The translations under genes and the position numbers were made by a program. From Fimenecus sp045594645 (GTDB lineage: Bacteria; Bacillota; Clostridia; Oscillospirales; Acutalibacteraceae), in the NCBI GenBank assembly GCA_045594645.1, contig JAZNYY010000018.1:1-21320 (forward strand): 21,320 nucleotides of DNA, in the 5' to 3' direction. Position 1 is the first letter of the stretch; every line of letters begins with the position of its first letter. This document shows, in pieces, positions 7,071 through 13,103 of this stretch. The notes below the pieces were generated by a model. It worked only from the letters and a program-made list of their open reading frames with translations, was not told the DNA's origin and ran no database searches.

Positions 7071-7424
7071 TCATTTAGATTTAGCCCGCGTTACAAATGC
7101 TACTACAAGTCCGCAAACCATTGCAACAGTAATGCCAACGGATGAAGCGCTCAACGGACCTTTTAGTATGCCAAGTGCACCATATTCGCGAATTGCTTCT
7201 TTTGTGCCCTGTGCCAAGGCATTACCAAAGCCTGTGAGAGGAACCGTTGCCCCAGCGCCAGCCCATTCGACAAGTGGTTGATAAAGACCTAATGCACCGA
7301 GAACTACGCCGAAAACAACAAACATAACAAGAATTCGCGCAGGTGTAAGCTTTGTAAGGTCAATAAGCAACTGACCGATAAGGCAGATTAGACCGCCGAT
7401 TAGAAATGCTTTCAAGAAAATCAT
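7071..7424 (-). CDS. spoVAE: Stage V sporulation protein AE (SpoVAE)
   Basis: 117-residue integral membrane protein with about four hydrophobic helices (3-24, 29-50, a central glycine-rich segment GAGATVPLTGFGNALAQG, and 90-112). This matches SpoVAE/SpoVAEb of the SpoVA channel, which moves Ca-dipicolinate into the forespore and out at germination. SpoVA genes usually come as spoVAC-spoVAD-spoVAE; here spoVAE stands alone, with terminators on both sides and none of its partners in the window. GGGAGG lies 7 nt before the ATG. A candidate sigma-G promoter overlaps a hairpin just upstream (7435-7472). Confidence 0.9.
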   Translation of the reverse strand: MIFLKAFLIGGLICLIGQLLIDLTKLTPARILVMFVVFGVVLGALGLYQPLVEWAGAGATVPLTGFGNALAQGTKEAIREYGALGILKGPLSASSVGITVAMVCGLVVAFVTRAKSK

Positions 7425-7434
7425 TAAAATTCCT

Positions 7435-7472
7435 CCCGACTTTATTTTGTCGGGATTTTCTTTTTTTATGCA
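7435..7472 (-). promoter_or_regulatory. Hairpin and possible sigma-G promoter upstream of spoVAE
   Basis: On the minus strand TGCATA (7467-7472), 17 nt and CAAAATA (7443-7449) fit a sigma-G promoter (-35 GHATR, -10 CATNHTA) with one -10 mismatch. The -10 lies in the loop of a 6-bp inverted repeat CCCGAC/GTCGGG (7435-7454) whose arm abuts the AGG of the ribosome site. Read on the plus strand the same hairpin is followed by a T tract and could instead be a terminator. Confidence 0.4.
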
Positions 7473-7497
7473 AAATAAAAAGCACGCCGAAGCGTGC
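7472..7497 (-). terminator. Intrinsic terminator of the zinc-ribbon gene
   Basis: On the minus strand GCACGC-TTCG-GCGTGC, a 6-bp stem with an exceptionally stable TTCG loop, followed by TTTTTATTTT. It isolates spoVAE from the gene upstream. Confidence 0.9.
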
Positions 7498-7510
7498 CAT
7501 TTATGTAAAT

Positions 7511-7786
7511 TTACTCAGCCTTCATCTTTGCAAAGCATTCGCTGCAATAAACCGGACGGTCATCCTTCGGAACAAAGGGAATTTTTGCTTCGCCGCCACA
7601 TGATGCGCATACTGCTGTGTGGTATTCTCTTGCGCCGTTCTTCGCGTTTTTGCGTGCAATACGGCACTCTTTACATACCTTGGGTTCGTTTACAAGTCCT
7701 TTCTCTGCATAGAATTCCTGTTCACCTGCTGTGAAAACGAATTCGTTTCCGCACATTTTACAAGTGAGTGTTTTGTCTTCGTACAT
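7511..7786 (-). CDS. Double zinc-ribbon protein
   Basis: 91 residues carrying four CxxC pairs: C9/C12, C38/C41, C60/C63 and C81/C84. The first two form one probable zinc-binding module (TLTCKMCGNEFVFTAGEQEF...), the last two a second (VCASCGGEAKIPFVP...PVYCSECF). Both modules are familiar from small uncharacterised bacterial proteins, the second from CxxC-CxxC domains in otherwise unrelated proteins. Such proteins may bind nucleic acid or act as metal-binding adaptors; the specific role is unknown. The start ATG has GAGGT 7 nt upstream. It lies 70 nt after the sigma-H-like gene with only a weak hairpin between, so partial co-transcription is possible, and it ends in a strong terminator. Confidence 0.85.
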   Translation of the reverse strand: MYEDKTLTCKMCGNEFVFTAGEQEFYAEKGLVNEPKVCKECRIARKNAKNGAREYHTAVCASCGGEAKIPFVPKDDRPVYCSECFAKMKAE

Positions 7787-7856
7787 TTTCGCTACCTCGC
7801 TTAAAGTTTTTTACCCCGCTCCTTTTTTTGAGAAAGGGCATATAATAAAAGGTTTT

Positions 7857-8435
7857 TCACCTAATATCACGAATTTTTTTACGAATGCGCTGAATTGCAT
7901 TATCAACTGATTTTTCAGTACATTCAAGAATGTCGGCAATTTCAGAATAAGACATACCGAGCATTGAGAGTTTAAGCACCTTTTGTTCGGTTTTTGAAAG
8001 GTTAGTTTTAATAAAACTGTTTATTTTATCAAGCTCTTCGTTATAAATAATAATTTCTTCAGGTGTTGGTGAATGTGAAAGAAGATTATTTTCTTCTTCA
8101 ATTGAAATATATGAACGAAGCGGAAGGTTTGATTTATTGTTTGACTTTTTTATTGCTGAAAGCATTTTTCTTGCCGCAATTGTAATAGCATAAGTTGAGA
8201 ACTGAATTTCGCGGGTTTCGTCAAAGGAATAAACTGCGGCTACAAAGCCCATCATACCCTCTTGATACAAATCATCACTTTCAATTCCGCTTAAGCCTTT
8301 AAAAGACCTTGCTTTTTGAAGAACAGTATCAGAATAACGCTGAATAAGTAAGGTGAGTGCTAAAGTGTCACCGGATTTTGCGTGTGATACAAGAGTGTTG
8401 TCATCTTTTGCATCAGTTAAGGACACAGAAGCCAA
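7857..8435 (-). CDS. sigH: Sigma-H-like RNA polymerase sigma factor
   Basis: 192-residue sigma-70-family factor. Region 2 reads SDDLYQEGMMGFVAAVYSFD...IQFSTYAITIAARKMLSAIKK, and region 4 reads LSKTEQKVLKLSMLGMSYSEIADILECTEKSVDNAIQRIRKKI, the helix-turn-helix that contacts the -35. No region 1.1 or 3 of a housekeeping factor is present. The linker LPLRSYISIEEE matches the SigH pattern PLNSYxSL, so SigH, the factor that starts sporulation and transcribes spo0A and early genes, is the best guess; it is slightly shorter than Bacillus SigH (218). The start is TTG, 5 nt after a strong GAGGTG, with no better in-frame start nearby. A consensus promoter lies at 8489-8516. Confidence 0.78.
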   Translation of the reverse strand: MASVSLTDAKDDNTLVSHAKSGDTLALTLLIQRYSDTVLQKARSFKGLSGIESDDLYQEGMMGFVAAVYSFDETREIQFSTYAITIAARKMLSAIKKSNNKSNLPLRSYISIEEENNLLSHSPTPEEIIIYNEELDKINSFIKTNLSKTEQKVLKLSMLGMSYSEIADILECTEKSVDNAIQRIRKKIRDIR

Positions 8436-8488
8436 AAAATCACCTCAAAAAGTTAGAAATATACATAATATAATTATATTTATATAAA

Positions 8489-8516
8489 AGTATATCACAA
8501 AAATTTATAATGTCAA
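8489..8516 (-). promoter_or_regulatory. Sigma-A promoter of the sigma-factor gene
   Basis: On the minus strand TTGACA (8511-8516), a 16-nt spacer and TATACT (8489-8494), giving an AT-rich leader of about 45 nt before the TTG start. Confidence 0.75.
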
Positions 8517-8568
8517 TAAAAATTTTTGTATAAAATAGATAAATATTTACATTTCGACACCATATGAC

Positions 8569-8601
8569 AAAAAAACACCCGCAAACCACAAAGTTCGCGG
8601 G
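8569..8601 (-). terminator. Intrinsic terminator of the pgm unit
   Basis: On the minus strand CCCGC then AAC pair with GTT then GCGGG (one mismatch, 8578-8601), followed by TGTTTTTTT. It lies 7 nt past the stop of the 31-codon gene. Confidence 0.88.
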
Positions 8602-8608
8602 CATAATT

Positions 8609-8704
8609 CTACATAAGTATTTGTAAAAGGACTGACGCAGTGCTCATAAGCATTAATACCGCAAGTCCAATCGCAACGATTTTAACGATTTTTTGCTGTT
8701 TCAT
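8609..8704 (-). CDS. 31-residue hydrophobic micro-protein behind pgm
   Basis: ATG 8704 lies 2 nt after the pgm stop, and a GGAG in the last pgm codons sits 7 nt before it, so ribosomes leaving pgm could start here. The product opens MKQQKIVKIVAIGLAVLMLM and ends STASVLLQILM: a basic N-terminus and one hydrophobic helix, like a small inner-membrane peptide or a bare signal peptide. The stop is followed by the pgm terminator, so it lies inside the transcript. I do not recognise a family. Position, ribosome site and charge pattern support it; length makes it provisional. Confidence 0.55.
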   Translation of the reverse strand: MKQQKIVKIVAIGLAVLMLMSTASVLLQILM

Positions 8705-8706
8705 AT

Positions 8707-10425
8707 TTATACTCCAAGAATTTCTGAAATGCTTTTTGAAATAACCTCTGTTTTGGCTTCAGAATCTGCACGGGAAGAACCATAAGCAGTAATATAAGCC
8801 TTAATTTTGGGCTCTGTACCAGAAGGACGAACAATTACCTTGCTGTTATCTTCAAGTGAATATGAAAGCACATTTGATTTTGGCAATGTAATTTCAGTTT
8901 CTTCACCTGTTACGGTATCCTTTGCAACACTGAGCTTATAGTCTGCCACCTTAATTACTTTTTTACCTGCAAATTCTGCGGGGGCATTTGTACGAAGCGA
9001 TGACATAATGTCGCTCATTTTCTGCATTCCGCTAGCGCCCTCAAAGGCGAAGTTAAGAACTGAATTTAAATACATACCGTATTTTTCATAAATACCATCC
9101 ATAAACTGTTTTAGCGAAATACCGCGAAGCTTATAATAAGCCGCCATTTCACAGATTATGAGTGATGCTACAACGGCGTCTTTATCTCGAGCGTGTGCGC
9201 CACGAAGATAGCCGTAAGATTCTTCCATACCAACGATAAAGCGGTTTTCTTTGCCCGTCTTTTCAAGATTTGTAACAAGCTCGCCGATATATTTAAAGCC
9301 TGTGAGCAAATCTGCAGTTTCTGCACCGTAACTGCTTGCGATTGCCTCAACAAGAGGAGTTGTAACGATAGTTTTTACTACTATTGGATTTTCGGGGAGC
9401 TTACCCTGCTCTTTGAGAGTTGAGAGCAGATATTCGCAAAGCATTGCGCCAACCTCATTACCACTCATAAGAACATAATCATCACCGTCGCGTACTGCAA
9501 TACCAACGCGGTCGCAGTCGGGGTCAGTTGCAAGAAGCAAATCTGCGTCAGTACCCTCGGCAGTTTTGATTGCACATTCAAATGCCTGACGGATTTCGGG
9601 ATTGGGGTAAGGGCAGGTCGGGAAATTACCGTCGGGTTTTTCTTGTTCTTTAACGACGATTACATCTTTGATACCTGCTTTTTTGAGGATTTTGCGAACG
9701 GGCTTATTACCTGTGCCGTTAAGTGGGGTATAAATCACTTTAAGCCCTGCTTTTTTGATTTCAGCAGGATTTACGCAACAAGCGAGAACCTTTTTGTAAA
9801 ACTCATCAACAAGCCAATCTTCAATGAAATCAATCATATCCTCTGCAAGTGCGTCATCAAAATCCATTGTTTTAACGCCTGAGAACATGTCAATATTCTG
9901 AATATATTCATAAGTTTTTGCCGCTGCCTCGTCGGTCATTTGATAACCGTTGGGGTCATAGCATTTATATCCGTTATATTTTGAGGGGTTGTGGCTTGCG
10001 GTGATAATGATACCTGAAGAACAACCGAGTCTTCTTACCGCAAAAGAAAGCATTGGTGTGGGAACAAGCTCGGGATAAATATAAACCTTAATTCCGTTAG
10101 CCGCGAGAACGCCTGCCGCACTCTTTGCAAATTCTTCTGACTTAATGCGAGAGTCATAAGCAATTGCGATTGAGGGCTCTTCAAAGTTTGCGTTGAGGTA
10201 ATCGGCTAACCCTTGTGTTGCCTGATTAACGGTATAAACATTCATTCTGTTTGTACCTGCACCGATAACTCCGCGAAGTCCCGCAGTACCGAATTCAAGA
10301 TTTTTATAGAAACGGTCGAGAATTGCCTCTTCATCCCCTTTTATGCTTTCAAGCTCGGGAATAAGGTCTTTATCTGCCACCGCAGATTTAAGCCATTGTT
10401 CATAGAGAGTATTAATATCGTTCAC
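8707..10425 (-). CDS. pgm: Phosphoglucomutase/phosphomannomutase (alpha-D-phosphohexomutase)
   Basis: Interconverts glucose-1-phosphate and glucose-6-phosphate (possibly mannose phosphates too), feeding glycogen, UDP-glucose and wall precursors. 572 residues, matching the PgcA-type long mutases. All four active-site loops are visible: phosphoserine S144 in TASHNPSKYNG, the Mg site DPDCDRVG (D301, D303, D305), the sugar loop EESYG (401-405) and the phosphate-binding RPSGTEPK (533-540). An early GTAGLRG (46-52) is also typical. The start is GTG, fixed by AGGAGG 7 nt upstream. A promoter lies at 10458-10486, divergent from the comM-like gene, and the unit ends with a micro-gene and a terminator. 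Confidence 0.94.
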   Translation of the reverse strand: MNDINTLYEQWLKSAVADKDLIPELESIKGDEEAILDRFYKNLEFGTAGLRGVIGAGTNRMNVYTVNQATQGLADYLNANFEEPSIAIAYDSRIKSEEFAKSAAGVLAANGIKVYIYPELVPTPMLSFAVRRLGCSSGIIITASHNPSKYNGYKCYDPNGYQMTDEAAAKTYEYIQNIDMFSGVKTMDFDDALAEDMIDFIEDWLVDEFYKKVLACCVNPAEIKKAGLKVIYTPLNGTGNKPVRKILKKAGIKDVIVVKEQEKPDGNFPTCPYPNPEIRQAFECAIKTAEGTDADLLLATDPDCDRVGIAVRDGDDYVLMSGNEVGAMLCEYLLSTLKEQGKLPENPIVVKTIVTTPLVEAIASSYGAETADLLTGFKYIGELVTNLEKTGKENRFIVGMEESYGYLRGAHARDKDAVVASLIICEMAAYYKLRGISLKQFMDGIYEKYGMYLNSVLNFAFEGASGMQKMSDIMSSLRTNAPAEFAGKKVIKVADYKLSVAKDTVTGEETEITLPKSNVLSYSLEDNSKVIVRPSGTEPKIKAYITAYGSSRADSEAKTEVISKSISEILGV

Positions 10426-10457
10426 GGTAATGCCTCCTATTTTTAATTATCAATAAT

Positions 10458-10486
10458 ATTTTAACCCAAAATATGTAAAAAGTAAA
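10458..10486 (-). promoter_or_regulatory. Sigma-A promoter of pgm
   Basis: On the minus strand TTTACT (10481-10486), a 17-nt spacer and TAAAAT (10458-10463), about 30 nt before the GTG start. Confidence 0.55.
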
Positions 10487-10511
10487 TATAAAAATATATG
10501 GGTAAAATCGG

Positions 10512-10540
10512 TTGAAAATTAGTTGTTTTTTAATTATAAT
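10512..10540 (+). promoter_or_regulatory. Sigma-A promoter of the comM-like gene
   Basis: TTGAAA (10512-10517), a 17-nt spacer and a perfect TATAAT (10535-10540), giving a leader of about 22 nt before GTG 10570. Confidence 0.75.
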
Positions 10541-10569
10541 GTATTCAGTTGATTTTTGGGGTGATTTTA

Positions 10570-12096
10570 GTGTTTGCAAGAGTTACAAGTCTTGGACTTT
10601 TCGGCATTGAAGCATACAAGGTTATAGTTGAGGCTGATATTTCGGGCGGGCTGCCACGATTTGACATTGTGGGGCTTCCCGATACCGCAGTTTCAGAGAG
10701 CCGAGAGCGTGTTCGCTCTGCCATTAAAAATGCAAATTTGCAATACCCCGTCAGCAGAATTACGGTAAATCTTGCCCCTGCAGATATGAAAAAAGAAGGG
10801 CCTTTGTATGATTTGCCCATACTCATAGCGCTTCTCTGCGCCAACGAGCAATTAAAGGGTGTTACTGACGATATGGCTTTTATCGGTGAATTATCCCTTG
10901 ACGGACAGCTTCGTAAGGTAAACGGCGTATTGCCAATGGTTATTTGTGCACAGAAATCGGGCATTAAAAAGATATTTATTCCTGCGGACAACATCAGCGA
11001 GGGCGCAGTAGTTAAGGGAATTGAGGTTTATCCCGTTAAGAGTGTTTTCCAGTTGCTTAAGCACCTTACAAATATGGAATTGATTAGTCCCGTATCGGCT
11101 GAAAGCTACACAGAATACAGAAATCCTTTGAACATTCCCGACTTTGCAGATGTTCGCGGTCAAGAGGAGGCTAAAAGAGCGTTGGAGATTGCCGCGGCGG
11201 GCGGACACAATGTACTTATGGTGGGCCCTCCCGGTTCGGGCAAGAGTATGCTTGCAAAGAGAATGCCGTCAATTTTGCCCGATATGACCTTTGAGGAGTC
11301 AATTGAAACTACTAACATTTATTCTATTGCGGGTGCGTTGCCGTCGGGTGTTTCACTTTTAAGGTCAAGACCGTTCCGTTCACCTCACCACTCGGTATCC
11401 CCTGCGGGACTTTCGGGCGGCGGTGCAATACCAAAACCGGGTGAAGTGTCGCTTGCACACAACGGTGTATTATTCCTTGATGAGCTACCCGAATTCACAA
11501 GAAATACTTTAGAGGTGCTTCGTCAACCAATTGAGGACGGAGTTATCAGTATTTCGCGTGCAGCGGCAAAGTTTCAATATCCTTGCTCAGTTATGGTGAT
11601 TGCGGCAATGAACCCCTGCCCCTGCGGATATTACGGACACCCCACCCGTCCCTGCACTTGCTCAACGGGTGCGGCACAGAGATATTTAAACCGTGTAAGC
11701 GGACCACTTATCGACAGACTTGATATTCACATTAGCGTTCCACCCGTAGATTTTCAAAATCTGTCAAGTGACCGTAAATCTGAGCCCTCAAGCGAGATTA
11801 AAAAGAGAGTTGACAAGGCACGCGCTATTCAGCACGAGCGTTTTAAGGGTACAGGAATTACCTGCAATGCGAAAATGGATGCGGCGAGTACAAGAAAATA
11901 TTGTAAAATGAGTTCAAATGCTATGTACATTCTGCAAGCGGCATTTGAAAGGTTATCACTTTCAGCACGCGCTTATGACAAGGTATTGAGGATTGCAAGA
12001 ACAATCGCAGACCTTGATGATTCGGTACAGATTGAAACCAAGCATATTACTGAGGCGATACAGTATCGAAGCTTTGACAGAAGATTTGAGGAATAA
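10570..12096 (+). CDS. comM: ComM/YifB-type Mg-chelatase-like AAA+ ATPase
   Basis: 508 residues from GTG 10570, chosen because GGGGTG precedes it and the resulting start FARVTSLGLFGIEAY matches the family; an in-frame TTG at 10549 would add seven unlikely residues. The N-terminal ChlI-like domain (about 1-170; DISGGLPRFDIVGLPD) precedes the AAA+ module with Walker A GPPGSGKS (219-226), Walker B VLFLDE (300-305) and the conserved cysteine cluster CPCG...RPCTC (350, 352, 362, 364). A C-terminal Mg-chelatase helical domain ends the protein. In naturally competent bacteria ComM is a branch-migration helicase for integrating incoming DNA; its role in Clostridia is unclear. Monocistronic, with its own promoter and terminator. 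Confidence 0.92.
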   Translation: MFARVTSLGLFGIEAYKVIVEADISGGLPRFDIVGLPDTAVSESRERVRSAIKNANLQYPVSRITVNLAPADMKKEGPLYDLPILIALLCANEQLKGVTDDMAFIGELSLDGQLRKVNGVLPMVICAQKSGIKKIFIPADNISEGAVVKGIEVYPVKSVFQLLKHLTNMELISPVSAESYTEYRNPLNIPDFADVRGQEEAKRALEIAAAGGHNVLMVGPPGSGKSMLAKRMPSILPDMTFEESIETTNIYSIAGALPSGVSLLRSRPFRSPHHSVSPAGLSGGGAIPKPGEVSLAHNGVLFLDELPEFTRNTLEVLRQPIEDGVISISRAAAKFQYPCSVMVIAAMNPCPCGYYGHPTRPCTCSTGAAQRYLNRVSGPLIDRLDIHISVPPVDFQNLSSDRKSEPSSEIKKRVDKARAIQHERFKGTGITCNAKMDAASTRKYCKMSSNAMYILQAAFERLSLSARAYDKVLRIARTIADLDDSVQIETKHITEAIQYRSFDRRFEE

Positions 12097-12101
12097 AAAC
12101 T

Positions 12102-12134
12102 AACTCCCCTGCTATTAAACAGAGGAGTTTTTTT
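12102..12134 (+). terminator. Intrinsic terminator of the comM-like gene
   Basis: ACTCC and CTG pair with CAG and GGAGT (one internal mismatch) around a loop of about 7 nt, followed by seven T residues. Confidence 0.83.
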
Positions 12135-12289
12135 GCTATACACGGACAGACAAGGGTTATACGCCCTCAGTCACGGCTTTGATACAAGATTAGCATTCAA
12201 ATAAAAGAATTCGACAAATTGGGGTTTGTCAAAATGCAAAATGTAAAATGCAAAGTGCAAAATGAAGGGTCTGCGACGCAATTATAATC
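12135..12289. other. Gene-free stretch with short A-rich repeats
   Basis: No convincing reading frame on either strand. It holds a 6-bp inverted repeat GACAAA/TTTGTC (12213-12230) and, directly after it, tandem variants of CAAAATG/TAAAATG/CAAAGTG (about 12231-12264). The reverse complement of a 13-nt core of these (AAAGTGCAAAATG) occurs beside repeat copy C near 19478-19493, on the equivalent outer side of the structured repeat. Confidence 0.55.
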
Positions 12290-12415
12290 GGCTCCCTCTG
12301 ACGAGGGAGCTGGCGAGCGTTAGCGAGACTGAAGGAGAGATTTAGTGAGCAGTTAAGCCTATCTCTCCCTCCGTCTTTTGCTTCGCAAAATCCACCTCCC
12401 TCGTCAGAGGGAGGC
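12290..12415. repeat. Full-length structured intergenic repeat, copy B
   Basis: 126 bp with terminal inverted repeats. The right unit has CTCCCTCC (12366-12372), an inner hairpin TTTTGC/GCAAAA (12376-12390) and the terminal hairpin CCTCCCTC-GTCA-GAGGGAGG (12395-12414). The left unit, read in reverse, has terminal hairpin GCTCCCTC-GTCA-GAGGGAGC: the outermost base pair is swapped from C-G to G-C yet still pairs. It ends 7 nt beyond the stop of the TIGR03936 gene. No target-site duplication was recognised. Confidence 0.85.
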
Positions 12416-12422
12416 AGAAAAG

Positions 12423-13103
12423 TTATCTAAATATTTCCATATTCTCGGTATAGGATTTGAGTTTTATTACATCAACATCCTGCTCGTCGGTATTGGTGTT
12501 TTTGGTAAGAGCGCCGATTAAAAGCATGGGATTGATATTGGTAGTAGTGCCTGAGGCAAGAACGGTTTTGAGAAAGAGTTTGTTATTCTCTTCTTTTAAC
12601 TCATAAGTTCTTATATGCTCTTTGATATTGACCTCTTTTGCCACCTTTTTTCTGCCCTGCTTACCCTTTTTCTCAACGAGGATTTCGTCGGCAGAGAGGA
12701 TTGAATGAGCCCTATTCAATAACAAATCATCGGGATTGTTGAAGACTATTTCATACTCTGCCCAGCGAATGTCATTAGGTGACATATGGGGCAATGCAAT
12801 CTTTTTAACCGTAATATCAACGGGCAAGGCATTATTGAGTTTTTCGGTGAGCTCTGCCAAATCAACATCTTCAGTAAGACGGAAATCTACCGTTTCACAA
12901 TAGCTTTCAAAGCCTAATGACAGAGGCATTGCAAAGGTTAAAAATGCGTGGGGGTTAAAGCCCTCGGTGTACCAAATCGGCACCTGTGCGCGTTTCATAG
13001 CACGGGTAATGCAACGGACGGTATCAAGATGTGAAATAAACTTTGCCATTCCTGTTTTTTCGTAGAACATTCTCACATCTGTCCACTTTTTAATTTCGGG
13101 CAT
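12423..13103 (-). CDS. TIGR03936-family radical-SAM-linked protein (DUF2344)
   Basis: 226 residues from ATG 13103; a GTG one codon earlier is also possible, and GGAGG lies 8 nt before the ATG inside the end of the preceding gene. The N-terminus VRMFYEKTGMAKFISHLDTV followed by RAMKRAQVPIWYTEGFNPH is the hallmark of DUF2344 proteins, which are regularly encoded right after, or fused to, TIGR03960 radical SAM proteins. The function is not established; a joint role in modifying RNA or protein has been guessed from genome context. It overlaps the TIGR03960 gene by 14 nt, so the pair is coupled. In many Clostridia rng-rplU-rpmA follow; here a structured repeat and the convergent comM-like gene take that place. 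Confidence 0.9.
   Translation of the reverse strand: MPEIKKWTDVRMFYEKTGMAKFISHLDTVRCITRAMKRAQVPIWYTEGFNPHAFLTFAMPLSLGFESYCETVDFRLTEDVDLAELTEKLNNALPVDITVKKIALPHMSPNDIRWAEYEIVFNNPDDLLLNRAHSILSADEILVEKKGKQGRKKVAKEVNIKEHIRTYELKEENNKLFLKTVLASGTTTNINPMLLIGALTKNTNTDEQDVDVIKLKSYTENMEIFR

Noticed and set aside
10545..10994. 149-residue minus-strand frame opposite the comM-like gene
   Set aside because: Antisense shadow with no start signals; the plus-strand frame carries the ATPase motifs.
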